Assembly (NCBI RefSeq): GCF_010015445.1
Contig: NC_053119.1
Coordinates: 23,869,883 to 23,933,882, forward strand
Source of the DNA: Perca fluviatilis
Taxonomy: Eukaryota; Chordata; Actinopteri; Perciformes; Percidae
Direction: 5' to 3'
Length of the DNA stretch: 64,000 nucleotides
Of this stretch, positions 35,220 through 58,487 are shown piece after piece. The notes beneath the pieces were generated by a model. That model was given only the letters and a program-made list of their open reading frames with translations. It was not told the DNA's origin and made no database searches. Each line of letters starts with the position of its first letter. The first letter of the stretch is position 1. A program made the translations under genes and the position numbers.

Positions 35220-35291
35220 TAGCAGAGGATGGTTTCGATCCATCGACCTCTGGGTTATGGGCCCAGCACGCTTCCGCTGCGCCACTCTGCT
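35220..35291 (-). tRNA. Initiator tRNA-Met (CAT)
   Basis: On the minus strand the 72-nt gene reads AGCAGAGTGGCGCAGCGGAA at its 5' end, with A box TGGCGCAGCGG, anticodon loop containing CCCATAACCC (anticodon CAT) and B box GATCGAAACC. The acceptor stem AGCAGAG pairs with CTCTGCT. The A1-T72 pair, the three G-C pairs GGG/CCC next to the anticodon loop and the ATCGAAAC T-loop (instead of TTCGAATC) are vertebrate initiator features. It looks intact and has a strong T-run terminator. Confidence 0.96.
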
Positions 35292-35581
35292 GATTTCTAC
35301 ATATGCAATAAACACAGTTTAAAATATTAGTTTCAGTCACAATCATTGATTTACACAAAAGGTCACAATTCATATTCTTGCATTACACGGTAGAAAATGT
35401 TTTTGTCGTCATGGAAACCCATTTATTAGAAGAAAAAAAATCCAAGATGGATATATAGAAGCTTGTGTTTTTTCTCCTTACAAAATAAAAGCCTAAACTC
35501 TAAAATGAACAAGGCCGATAATGACTCAATTTACATGAAAGCAATTATTGAAGCAGCAACATTTTTAAACGTTTGGGACTG

Positions 35582-36277
35582 CAGGGCTCTCAAGTTTTGA
35601 AGACAGGCAAGAGTGACACCTCCCCCAAAAAAAAAAGATCATAGATTGGTGGCGGGTTGGACAAGTCGCAGGAATAGGGGTGTTTCATTAATATTATTAT
35701 AATTAGTGTTTTTGTTGTTAATAATTGAATAATTAAATAAAAGAAAAGATTTGACACATGGCACTGACAATTCAACCAAATACAAAGTATTTATTCAATT
35801 TCTGCATGTTTACTTATGATAATGGGGGGGTCTGGGGGTCCTCCAGATCTCCCACCGTGGTCAGAAAGAACAGGAGGAGACACTTTGTTTCTCTCACTAT
35901 GACTATAGAGTCGGTACTTGCTCCAAAGATAATCGCCGTCACTCTCTCACTTCTCCCTCTACCACACACTCCCCCCACACACACACACGTGGCTCGACGC
36001 ACACACCAGCGCACAAGCATAAACATCAGGCCGCTTATGTAGACTACTGCAAGAGCTCTGCGTGGAGCCTCCGCACAACTGTAAAACGGCCAGACGCGTT
36101 TGATTCCTGCCGGTTCCATAGTGAGAGCGGCGCAGCCAGAGAAATTTTGGGCGCTGCGGCATATTCAATTTATTATAAATAATTTTTATGCGTGAGAAAT
36201 ACAATGTGTGGCGGGAGTGCGTGACAAAAGACCGAAATGAGTGACTGTCACGCTCAATGCGTGACACTTGAGAGCCC
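35582..36277. mobile_element. DNA transposon with CAGGGCTCTCAAG-type ends
   Basis: The left end CAGGGCTCTCAAGT is mirrored by the right end ACTTGAGAGCCC. The flanking octamer TGGGACTG occurs at 35574-35581 and 36278-36285, a hAT-length duplication. The right part has repeated GTGACA/CACGC motifs. The interior at about 35847-36085 is homologous to 42306-42555, so it carries or has absorbed a module found elsewhere. No transposase is recognised. Confidence 0.75.
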
Positions 36278-36465
36278 TGGGACTGCCTCATCCACTGCGT
36301 GGTAGACAGTTGGAAACTTGAAGACCTTTCTCTTATAACAAGGAAACTACTAAGAAAAGTTATGTGAAGAGCTCTGTAACTGATTATCCCGCTCTAAAAC
36401 TTTATATTAGTGCAGCGTGATATAAAATTAACCAATTACATTTACCTGCAGGGTTTTTTTGTATA

Positions 36466-37613
<1,148 letters not shown>

Positions 37614-37615
37614 CT

Positions 37616-38637
37616 AGCTGAAGCTACATTTTAGTAAAAATGCAACAGAAGCTAACAACGTGCTACAGCCGAGGAAAGGTGGAATAGGCTGAACCAGAGC
37701 ATGAAATCATTTTCAATCTTGTGGCATTTAAAAGTCTTTAAAACCCGTGATATATTTGTTTAAATTAATCAAGTTATTTTACTGCTTGTCGGGTAGAGGA
37801 AGACATGTCCACAGGAGCGCGGGTTCGACTCCGAACTAAACTTGAATTAATTCAAGATATTGACTTATAAGACTTGTACAATAAAAGTTATTGTTAATAA
37901 TGCATTAATATTAAAAACATATTTGATGTCCTCTCCAGAGGGGCAATACACAATCCCCCTGTATTGGTTGTATCCTCCAGAATGTGCCTTTGACTCATCT
38001 GAGTCTGCGTTTGCACTGGTTCATGGGAAAACAACTAATGTATTTATGCCAATGAAAAAGGTCTTGCTTTTCAATCTGAATAATGCTTTTTTTATTATTA
38101 TTATTTCAAATACCATAACCTACACAAGAGAGACACCAACCTGGAAGTAACCTGTTGGCAGTGAAAAGACGGTCCCTGAGCAGGATTACGCCCCCCTTTG
38201 CTGGTGGCGTCCATGGGAGCACCCGGGGTCTGTTCGGTACCGCCCGTCTCCCATCCGACTCAGCAAACAGGTAAAAACTATGCAAAAGTCTTACTTCAGA
38301 GATATGCCCATATAAACAGTGATCTGGCTACTAGTAAGTACGTAGTAACAGAAATAATAAAACAAAACAAAAACAATGATAGCCCGTAAGGCTAAATCGT
38401 TTCTTTTTAGTCAATTCATTCAGTTATATATTAGTCAAATCGTGGAAGGAGGCTAGCATATGACTGGTCAAATCTTGCTAGATATTTGGTAGAAATAGGC
38501 AACGCGATTGGCTCTCACATGAGTGCATGTTTAAGATGAGTGTTAAAGTGGTAACGAGGTGCAGGTCTACTGTTCATTTCCACTTATAATAATACAATAA
38601 TAGACTTGGTCAACTCTTACTTGCAAAGACAAAATTT
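37616..38637. other. Unassigned intergenic sequence
   Basis: A GC-richer block at 38165-38271 ends in a CAG|GTAAAA donor-like site and has an open frame, but no family was recognised. A lone GCGGGTTCGACTCC at about 37818 resembles a tRNA B box without a tRNA around it. Confidence 0.4.
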
Positions 38638-38638
38638 C

Positions 38639-38694
38639 GAGCCATCCAGGAGTCGAATCTAGAATCTTCTGATCCGTAGTCAGACGCGTTATCC
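38639..38694 (-). pseudogene. Truncated tRNA-Arg(ACG) copy
   Basis: This matches the 3' three quarters of the tRNA-Arg gene at 45952-46024, including the anticodon arm TCTGACTACGGATCAGA. It breaks off in the D-arm, replaced by GGGAGGGAGGG. It differs from the intact gene at two or three positions, and the flank beyond the tRNA 3' end (CTCTTACTTGCAAAGA) is also shared. It lacks its acceptor 5' strand and cannot make a tRNA. Confidence 0.92.
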
Positions 38695-39566
38695 GGGAGG
38701 GAGGGGAAAAGGAAAAAGAAGAGAAAAATGAGAGGAAAGATGCTAAATTACCCACGTAGTGTAAGAGTTTTATAGTTTCTATTTAGTCAGATTTTAATTT
38801 AATTGCCGAAATCGTGCTTTTTCTGTTAAATAAGGGAAGTTTAATGTAGATCCAAAGGTAGTACGTTCGAACCCACCTAGCGCCAGAGGACCCACAGCTT
38901 ACCGGTGAGTTTAGTAAATTGTCTTTACACTGTCCACTACTTTGTTGTTGTACTAAACAAAGTTTTGGTGGAATAATTTATTAAGAAGCTTCTGAAACAG
39001 TTGAAACAAATTATTTATAACTTTTAGATTGACTTTTGAACAAAACATCTGTTTTTAGTACTGCAGATACATATACATTTGGTAATTCTACTATATTTGG
39101 TTAATATGTCTTGTGTGTATTCCATTGCCTCAATCTGGTAGTGTCAAATAATGTTTGTATGACAGGTAAAAACAAGCATTTAAGTATGACATAATCATTT
39201 GCCGGGAAGTGGGGTGTATAAAGGCAAGTAATATGCTCAGTAGTGTGTAGACTATTATTTGGAATAATATTGAAATGTAGCCAATATTAATATAAACATG
39301 TCAACTTTATTACATTATTGATCTGAACAAAACCATATGTCTTGAGGTAATGAATAATATTGTTTAGCACAAGAAATGACTAACTATACAAAGGTTTGTT
39401 TTGACACCAGGTAGGAAAACAAGAGAATCAACAAACTAACACATTCTGTACAAAGTGTAAAACTTAAAGTGTAAAACACATATACAATGTAAAGCACAAT
39501 ACATAACAGCATAGGAAAATCTAACTAACTATTTACATTATACATTTACATTTTAGATTTTTTTAT
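38695..39566. other. Unassigned intergenic sequence
   Basis: AT-rich, with no gene recognised. GTACGTTCGAACCCACC near 38863 resembles a B box in isolation. Confidence 0.4.
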
Positions 39567-41264
39567 CTAGTAGATAGTGCCTTGATATTGGCTGTGCCCA
39601 GTCTCTGCGGTCCTAAGTTGTCCACATTTCCTGCAAGTGTTGTACTCCACCTTCCTCTTATTAAACCTTGCCTTAGAGGCAGGGCGACCACTGGCAGGTG
39701 GAGGTGCTGATGGAGCAAGAGGGGCAACAGGTGTATGGGGGGCACGGTATGCAGGTGTTGGAACAGCAAAAAAAGTGAAAGTTCCTGGGGCTTGAGAACA
39801 GACAAAGGTTGCTTGAGGGAAGACAAACAGAGGACCAGAAGCAGGAGGCTGTAGAAAAAGTAGATTCTGTGCTGATGGCTGTGGCATGATAGCCTGTGGG
39901 GCAGCGGTGACAGGAACTACTGCCCGCCACTTTGTCTTTGCCAACCCCACAGTGCTTGGGGGCAGGTTGTAAACAAGTTCAGTGCAGTGTGTTTGAGGAG
40001 GAGCAGCAGCGCGGGTGTTGGCAGTTGGAAGGGCCTCCGAGGCCACAGCAATATGACCAGGTAGATTTATTCCCTGCAGGATCAGTGTAACATCCTGGCG
40101 CTTCACCCGTTTATTATGCCACTGCATCAGGGTTGTTTGATTGATCTCAACCAGCTGCAGTGTAATGCTCTGCATGCTGGCTCCATTACCCAGAATTAGC
40201 TGCCGGATTTTGCGGTTATCCTGCAGGACACAAGTCCATTTTGTAATGTAGTCCTGTTCTTTACCATTTACTTTCTTTTTTGGATTCTTGTGTAAACCGC
40301 AGAGTCTAATACAAATGGCTTCCACCAAGCGGCAGCAGTCTGGCCACTGGGGGCAGTGGATCCCAGCACACATCGCTTCAAGCTCTCCACATCAGGAGTA
40401 AACTCTGCCTCTGAACTTTCCTGCTATGAGCCTGTCTTGGTGCCTGGCAGTGAACACCACCCGTATCTGGTCATATGGCAGCAGGCTCTGCCAGAGGTCA
40501 GTGATGGTGCTGACCTGTTGGTTGCTCAAGGTCAAACCAGTATGGTTCTTCAGAGCCACCAGATACTCTGCTAGGCTGTCCACAAGATCCATTCCTGGCA
40601 GGTTGTGCTCATCCACAGCCTGAAAAAGGACATCAGACCAACAATTGCAAGTTATCACTAATATTATGTACACAATACTATGGGATAATTCCCCTTTGGG
40701 TATTCTTTTTCTTAGCGCTTCTGTAATCCCTCTTACCAGTTGTCCTTCAGGCACGGAGACGGCTGCAGGCTGGGTGGACACAGAGGCAGCAGTAGCAGGC
40801 TGGGTGGATGAAGCAACAGACTGGCCTGGAACAGATGCTGATGTTATCAGGCTGTCTGACTGTTGGGTCTAGATCCTGGTCCTCAAAGCCTTCATCTTCC
40901 TGCTCCTCCCCCATGTTAGTGGTTCTTGTTGCAGAGGCATCAATCAAACTGCCAGATGATGTGGTGGCAGTGCTGGAAACGACCTGGACGAAAAGAGAAA
41001 TTGCATGTACAGTACCATACCAACTATTCTGCCAAAAAGATCCATTTTTAATGTTTCAAGTTTAACACAAAGTCATTTCAATTCAGTTTATTTAAGAAGA
41101 AGAGAGTGCAAACTAATAAAATGCATTATTATACATGGGTTATACAACATTAGAAAATGGCTACCACATTCATTAACCAATATGTGGAATCATACCTGAG
41201 AAGTTTTCCTGGCCACACTGAGGTTGGGCTTCAGCCACCAAACCGTGGTTTGAATAACTGGGGG

Positions 41265-41339
41265 ACTCTGTGATCATTTAACTTGTGACATTTCATCCTC
41301 CGGGAGGATGAAATGTCACAAGTTAAATGATCACAGAGT
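41265..41339. repeat. Perfect 37-bp inverted repeat with 1-nt spacer
   Basis: The left arm 41265-41301 and right arm 41303-41339 are exact reverse complements around a single G at 41302; the centre is CATCCTCCGGGAGGATG. It could form a cruciform in DNA or a hairpin in RNA. It lies beside a presumed exon of the broken family copy. Confidence 0.97.
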
Positions 41340-41889
41340 TGTACAGGTCAAAGCAATATACATGTAATTAAAGTGTTTGGAACTTTATCATTGTGAAAGC
41401 TACCGTTTGCAGGCTTTGATTCTGTTTATGTTTTTCATTAAATAGTAGTGCTGAGTACCATTTCAGGGGTTAATTTGGGTCGCACTTAACTAGCAGAGGG
41501 TACAGCACCAGGTGTAGCAGCAGAGTCAGCAGCAGTTGACAGAGCTGGGCCAGGTGCAGCAGCAGATGTGGCTGTCTGCACATTAGTTTTCTAATAAAAA
41601 TATCAAAGAAATTCACACCCACATCCACAACATTGACAGTCTCACACATTGTATAACGGACTACATCAATTTCTGTGTGGAAAATGTCGTACTGACCAGG
41701 ACTGTACAGTGTTTTCCCAAAAATAAACCCTGGATTACGCCTGACATAAAAACTCTTAAGGAAAAAAGGAGGGTCTTTGAGTCAGGAAATAAAGAGAAAC
41801 TCAAGATGATACAGAGGAAACTGAGAGGGAAGATCAGAGAGGGAAAAAAACCCTACAGGAGGAAGCTGGAGGATCAGCTGCAGCGTAAA

Positions 41890-42895
41890 GGCTCTGACAC
41901 ACCAACAGGTCTGGCTTCTCCCGAATTTCAAAGCTGACCATAATGGCGGCTCGTTCGGAATACGATCTCGTATTTTACGAAAATAGTTCACTGAAACGTG
42001 TTTCTGAGAACATTTTAAGCGAGAAATAGGCCATGCAGTTACTGAATCTGTCTGTTTTTTTGATCGGGCGTTCTGAGAGTTTTGAGAGGCGTTCGTGACG
42101 AACGCCTCTCAAAATCTTTCAAACTGATCTTGGTCGATCAAAAAAACAGACAGATTCAGTAACTGTCATTTTAGTACCGCCTCAGCGTGGCTGGTCGTCA
42201 TAGCGACTGCCGTGGGCGTGGCTTGGTAGCGTTGCATTTCCCCTGACTCATTTCCTGGTTCTCCTTCTCCATAAACAACATGAAATTAAGGACAGGGTTA
42301 ACTTTTACTGCTCCAGATTTCCCACCTCGGTCAGAAAGAACAGAGGAGACACTTTGTTTCTCTCACTATATGACTCTAGAGTCACTACTTGCTCCGGAGC
42401 TAATCGCCGTCACTCTCTCACTGATCCCTTGCTCTATCACCCACTCCCCACACACACACACACATGCCAGCTCGTCGCACACACCAACGGAGAAGTATAA
42501 ACATCAGGCCACTTGTATGCTACGGAGAAAGCTCTGCGTGGAGCCTCCGCAGGACCAAGAAAAACTTTGTTTCAAAAGAAGCTGGAGGCAGCAAACAACC
42601 ACCGCTGGCTAAACTATTTAAAAATGCTGGGTTGGTTCAGGACACCCCCGTCTGTCGCTAGCAACGATGACGCAGTGATCAGTGATGATTCTTTCCGACC
42701 AATCTGTAGTCTGCAGGTTTTTACGTCACCTTTTAGTATCGCCTCAGCTCGCTTGGAAACTCGACTGAGGTGGTACTAAAAAAAGTACCTGTTAGCAGGT
42801 ACCAGGGACTTTTTTTTCGTGATGGAAAACCAAAAAAGGCGAGTAGAGTCGAGGCAAGTCGAGCCGGTACCATGTAATGGAAAAGCGCCAAAAGT
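41890..42895. mobile_element. Composite DNA-repeat insertion inside the LINE
   Basis: This block interrupts the LINE coding sequence. It begins near GGCTCTGACACACCAACAGG and ends with GCGAGTAGAGTCGAGGCAAG and CCATGTAATGGAAAAGCGCC, a familiar end of a fish DNA transposon. It contains a nested inverted repeat (42036-42165), the module shared with 35847-36085 (at 42306-42555), and GGTGGTACTAAAAAAAGTACC. More than one element is probably nested here; boundaries are inferred from where LINE coding stops and resumes. Confidence 0.6.
42036..42165. repeat. Nested perfect inverted repeats
   Basis: The outer arms 42036-42066 and 42135-42165 are exact 31-bp reverse complements. Inside them TTTTGAGAGGCGTTCGT (42080-42096) and its exact complement (42098-42114) form a second hairpin with a 1-nt loop. 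Confidence 0.95.
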
Positions 42896-44978
42896 GGGTG
42901 AATGATCTAAATCTTTTCTTCAACAGATTAGATAGGTCAATCTACCCCTCCCCCTGCCCAGTCCTCCCTGCTGCAGCAAACACCACTGTCTGCACCCCCT
43001 GGGGCTTGTCCCAGCCCCGCCATCACTTCCCCACTCACAACCTCCAACAAACAGCCCCCCCTCCTCCAACACACAGCACCCCTCCCCCAACCTGTCCTTC
43101 ACAATACACCAGGTGAGGAGTGAGCTACGGAGGATCAAGGTGAGGAAAGCCGCGGGTCCTGATGGCCTCAGCTCCAGGCTTCTCAAATCCTGTGCAGATC
43201 AGCTGTGCAGGATAGTGGGACACATGTTCAACCTGAGCCTGAAGCTAGGGAGGGTGCCACAGCTCTGGAAGACATCCTGCATGGTGCCTGTGCCAAAGAC
43301 CCCGCATACCAAGGATCTCAAAAGCTACAGGCCGGTGGCACTGCCATCCCACCTGATGAAGACTCTGGAAAGGCTGGTCCTGTTCCATCTCCGCCCCCTG
43401 GTGAGCCCATCCATGGACCCACTTCAGTTTGCCTATCAACCTGGCACTGGGGTGGATGATGATGCTATCATATATCTTCTCCACAAATCTCTCTCCCACC
43501 TGGAAAAGGCTAGAAGCACTGTGAGAATCATGTTCTATGATTTCTCCAGTGCTTTCAACACCATCCAGCCAACACTTCTGTGGGAAAAGTTGGAGCGGAT
43601 GGGATGGACCTCTACCTCACTAGATTGATATTGGACTACCTCACCAACCGACCTCAGTTTGTAAGGGCACAGGGCGGTGTGTCTGACAAAGTCATCTGCA
43701 GCACAGGGGCCCCACAAAAAAACAGTCCTGGCCCCATTCCTGTTCACCGTCTACACTGCAGACTTCACTTATCACTCAGGAAACTGCCACCTACAAAAGT
43801 TCTCTGATGACTCCGCAGTTGGTGGCCTCATCACAGATGGGGACAACAGGGAGTACAGAGAACTTAAAGACTTTGTGGACTGGTGCCAGCGGAAAACACT
43901 CTCCACCTCTGCCGGTGAACATCCTGGGTACGGACATCGATATGGTTAAATCATATAAGTGCCTGGGTGTTCACCTGAACAATAAATTGGACTGGACTGA
44001 CAACACCACAGCACTTTACAAAAAAGGCCAGAGCAGACTGTATCCGCTGAGGAGACTCAGGTCTTTTGGGGTGCAGGGGGCACTCCTGAGGACATTCTAT
44101 GACTCTGTGGTGGCATCAGCCATTCTCTATGGAGTGGTCTGCTGGGGCAGTGGCATTGCAGTGGCAGACAAGAAAAGACTGGACAGGCTGATTAAGAAGG
44201 CCAGCTCTGTTCTTGGTTGCCCCCTCAGCTCCTTCAGTGACAGGCTGCAGTACCCGCGCTGAGTCACGGAGAGGTACCGCAGGTCTTTCCTGCCTGCTGC
44301 TGTCAGACTCTCCAGTCAGCACTGCTCCCAGTAGACCACATGGACAAAACACACACACCAGGGCTGATAAAACGTGCAATAAAACATGTGACTGTGCAAT
44401 TACTGTAAACACATTTTACTACCGGTATTTAATATTTACTCTCTTTAATTATATTTATTATTGTGTGTTAACATGTGTCTTTTACTTTTCTTCTTATCCC
44501 TTGCTGCTGCAACAATGTTAATTTCCCCATTGTGAGATTAATAAAGGATTTTGAATCTTGAACCTTGAAAACCCACAAATATAAGTCAGTTTTAACAACA
44601 TATATTATGGTTGCATCTTTAGTATATTGCTATCATTTAAGTATCCCAATTAACTTTACCTTCTTAGTGTGAAATCCACACATGCAGACCTGTGCTCCAC
44701 CAAAAAGAGACATCTGCCCCCGATGGTGGCGTGGACACTTCTCTATCTGTAATAAACCAAAATTAAAATTCACCAGAATGTTACATGACATTAATTAATT
44801 GTTGATACTTGTTAAAAAACATATAAAAAGCTTTACCTTAATATAGAGGTCATGCCATCTCTTTTGCCTAGGGGCTGGTCTATTCCCAGGGCCAAACCCC
44901 TGTAGCGGCAAACCTCCTCAGCCAGGACAGCCATTCATCGTCCCCCTTGCCACAATGCTTCTTAGCTTTAGATGCCAT

Positions 44979-45951
44979 CTGAGATTAACACTGAATTTTT
45001 AATAATGTCAATAAGTTAGGCGCTTAATAGGGTCCCTTCATTGTATCCAAAAAGACTAAACTATTGTGTAAGATTTAATCAAATAATTATATATTACAGG
45101 CATGACTATGGAATTGCTAATTTCTATCATCTAAATCTATCTACAATTTCTAGTAAAACATTTTGTAACATTGCTAGGAAAAGGGCTTGAGGCATACATG
45201 AGGCTTATGATAATCATTATTAATATTATTATATTACAATACAATAGTATATAGTATTTTGTTGTCAACAAATACTGCAGTGGACTGAAGTTAAGGTAAA
45301 TGTTTGAATGCTAGTCTATAATAATATAATTTAGATGGGATTGATATCAATTCAAGCCACTATCAATTCTGTCTCTCTCTTTCTATCTCTCTCTCTCTCT
45401 CTAACGTTACTAACAATCGGCTAAATTATCAGAAACTATTGTGTTGTTTTGAATAACGTTATATAAAATTACAGCTAACGTAAGATACTGATAACGTCAC
45501 TTAACATAGTTGACGTTACTTTACACATAACGTTTACAGTAACGCAATATCCATGTATCCTGTTGACTTACGTTATACTTTCCTTAACTAGAAAAGTGCA
45601 CCACAATATGACATCGCAGTCAAATAAATACATAAATTAAATTAACTTTTGACAAGTTTAATACACGAGATTTGCCAGTAATAAGTTACTTTATTTACCG
45701 TCGAAAAATACCGAGATGAGTCTTCTTCTTTTATACTGTCTATGGTCTACTCTTGCGATTGCAGCAAAGCGGCCATTGAGCGGAAAGAAAGTTTTGATTG
45801 GTAGGAAATGGAGATGGGCGTTGCCGGGAGGACGCGCTTTTTTGATTGGTAAGAAATGGAAGGGAGCTTTGGGTTTGATTGGTAAGAAATGACGTGGACG
45901 AATAAGGTAAGATAAATAATACAAAGACTCTTACTTGCAAAGAGAAAATTT
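44979..45951. other. Unassigned AT-rich sequence
   Basis: No gene recognised. A CT run lies at 45370-45400 and several AACGTTA strings lie at 45400-45580. Three variants of TTGATTGGTAAGAAATG lie at 45795-45890. Confidence 0.45.
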
Positions 45952-46024
45952 CGAGCCAGCCAGGAGTCGAACCTAGAATCTTCTGATCCGTAGTCAGACG
46001 CGTTATCCATTGCGCCACTGGCCC
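45952..46024 (-). tRNA. tRNA-Arg (ACG)
   Basis: The 73-nt gene on the minus strand begins GGGCCAGTGGCGCAATGGAT, with anticodon arm TCTGACTACGGATCAGA (loop CTACGGA, anticodon ACG, read as ICG after editing) and T-arm CTAGGTTCGACTCCTGG. Acceptor GGGCCAG pairs with CTGGCTC apart from one wobble or mismatch near the base. The A box (TGGCGCAATGG) and B box (GGTTCGACTCC) are intact. A T4 run (AATTTTC) within eight bases downstream can end Pol III transcription. A truncated relative lies at 38639-38694. Confidence 0.94.
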
Positions 46025-47300
46025 GCCATGAGGAGAAAAATATCAATTATCCTTCTTCTTCTTCTTCTCCGATTAATAATTGGCTCTTAAATCAACGTAC
46101 ATAGCTAGGTGCATACCATAGACATATATTATGTGCATACCGCCACTCTCTGTACTAGAGGCCAATTTGCGTTTCCTAGGATGGCGCCCTACTATGTCTT
46201 ACAAAAGAGGTTACAATAATAAGAGGCGACACTCGCCCGTACACTATGCGCTCAGTCGCCGCCATTTTAGACTGAACTAGCTAAAGTGTTTGCAGATACG
46301 TCAAATATGACATTCCTACTCAAGAGAAGGGTTTAATTTGTTTAAAACTGCTAGAAAACAACAACCATGGCAGTCATTTAATCCAAACGCATTCCCTTGT
46401 CTTTTTTTTCCTGTTTAACGAAAAGCTGAAATTGAAACTATAGACTGAATTAGTCAAACTGGCTAACGTTAGGCAACATTACTAACATGCTAGCTAACGC
46501 CACACTTTTTCTATATAAACTAGGATTTAGCATTGACCTATATTACAGTAAAAGCCACGCTAATGTCTGAATGCCTCGAAGAGACCCTTTTTAAGACAAA
46601 TATTATTCAGATAATTATTATTATCTCTTTGGTCGTACTCTGCCTCTTAGCTACCTTGGTATTTATGCTGCGTTCCAGACACAATTTTTCATCATAATAA
46701 AAATAATAATAATAAAAAATATATATAAATTAATGAATAATGACCGCAGTCGGTCTTTTAACCATACATTCATGATCACAGTGTGTAACATCAGGGCTTT
46801 ACATACTTCAGGTTATACAAAAGTAAAGAGAGAGAAAAACAATCTTTAAGAAAAATCAAGAGAGCCTTGCAGCATTACCTTACGGATTCGAACCTTGTTA
46901 CTCATCCCTTCCAAGATCCATGGCCATCCTTTAGGTCTATAGATCATATATCTTATCTTAGGATACATATCTATAATTTACAAACATCACATTTAGCTCT
47001 TATTCAATTAAATAAAGAGTTGGTTTTATCAGTAGGCTATCTCCGAATCTTTAATCTTGAATAAACACTTAGCTACTCTCTTCTGAAACTTCCCTTTGAA
47101 AGTCTTATTCATCTTAATTGATTTATGTATGCTGTAATACTGTCTCCTTTTGATATCTTTGACTTCCTCTGCCACGAATCTCTCACTGCCTTACTTATTA
47201 AGAATTTGGCCTCATCTTTTCCAAAGCGAACTTTCATGACAGTGTTAGCTATTAAATACTGTAATTGTGGGATACTTCTTGCCGAACGTGGCAACCACGA
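46025..47300. other. Unassigned sequence upstream of fanci
   Basis: No coding gene recognised. A block at 46135-46275 contains GTCGCCGCCATTTTAGA and could be a promoter, but no transcript can be assigned. An AAT-rich tract lies at 46695-46740. Confidence 0.4.
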
Positions 47301-47303
47301 ATC

Positions 47304-47345
47304 AAAACAGGAAGTGTGCGCTGGCGGGAAATTCGTAGGGTTACC
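47304..47345 (+). promoter_or_regulatory. fanci: Probable fanci core promoter with ETS and E2F sites
   Basis: The stretch holds ACAGGAAGTG (ETS core) and, a few bases on, GGCGGGAAAT, a consensus-like E2F site. It lies about 260 bp before the first fanci ATG. E2F control would fit an S-phase DNA repair gene. A donor-like CAGAG|GTAAAC at about 47438 could end a 5' non-coding exon spliced to the acceptor at 47588. The promoter role is inferred from motif and position. Confidence 0.5.
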
Positions 47346-47595
47346 AAAAAGGGCTTTGACTTTTCATGGACTAGTTAGCTAGCTAGTTGACTAAATTAAA
47401 TTGTTGTCATATAGGCCTATCAAATATTGACAAGCAGAGGTAAACCATTTATGTGTGCACTTCTTTTATCACATTTAACATTTAGCTACAGTAACAACAG
47501 GCTCGCTAAGGTTGACAACCAACGGGGATTTCTCTGCGTTTACCAGCCGCCTGTGTCTGTGTCATAGACTGTTATGGTCTGTCTGCAGGTTGATC

Positions 47596-58383
<10,788 letters not shown>

Positions 58384-58487
58384 GCGAAGCCTCTGTTCCT
58401 TTGTTCGATAAACACTTCTCCAGATTCTTCACTATCTTGAACTGCTGAACAGCTGCTCTGAATAACAGTCGCTTTGCCCACAAAGTG

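Larger units (their letters stand above)
41620..44575 (+). mobile_element. CR1/L2-like LINE, 5'-truncated and split by another insertion
   Basis: The first part (about 41620-41890) encodes the region before the reverse transcriptase (KPWITPDIKTLKEKRRVF, REGKKPYRRKLEDQLQ). After an interruption at about 41890-42895 coding resumes. The reverse transcriptase is visible with KAAGPDGLSSRLLKSCADQL, VPVPKTPHTKDLKSYRPVAL and MFYDFSSAFNTIQPTLL (the usual substrate-binding DFSSAF). Later pieces in shifted frames are LQKFSDDSAVGGL, where relatives have the catalytic YADD/FADD, YKCLGVHLNNKLDW and ILYGVVCWGSGIAVADKKRL. It ends LPAAVRLSSQHC and a TTGAATCTTGAACCTTGAA tail. Frameshifts near 43620 and 43740-43920, an FSDD motif and lack of a 5' half mean it is dead. 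Confidence 0.88.
39567..44978 (-). pseudogene. Broken copy of a multi-exon teleost protein family of unknown function
   Basis: Several exon-like pieces lie in order. 44837-44978 begins MASKAKKHCGKGDDEWLSWL, then shifts frame to RPAPRQKRWHDLYIK. 44660-44746 reads IEKCPRHHRG and VCMCGFHTKK. Smaller pieces lie near 41491-41590 and 41206-41263 (VWWLKPNLSVARK). 40737-40983 holds an acidic EEQEDEGFEDQDLD and another frame change. 39567-40619 reads AVDEHNLPGMDLVDSLAEYL, DLWQSLLPYDQIR, TPDVESLKRCVLG, RLVEAICIRLC, QLVEINQTTLMQWHNKRVKR and ends CRKCGQLRTAETGHSQY. At least three or four frame changes, a LINE in the middle and absence of any central domain make it non-functional. From memory, teleost genomes carry many uncharacterised proteins with this C-terminal pattern, some with a DUF6729-like core; that link is unverified. 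Confidence 0.65.

Noticed and set aside
37790..37840. GCGGGTTCGACTCC as a tRNA gene
   Set aside because: Only a B-box-like string; no A box, anticodon arm or acceptor pairing could be built. The same holds for 38855-38885 and 27385-27405.
38165..38271. GC-rich open block with a CAG|GTAAAA donor as a coding exon
   Set aside because: No family recognised, no partner exon, and no clear choice of frame.
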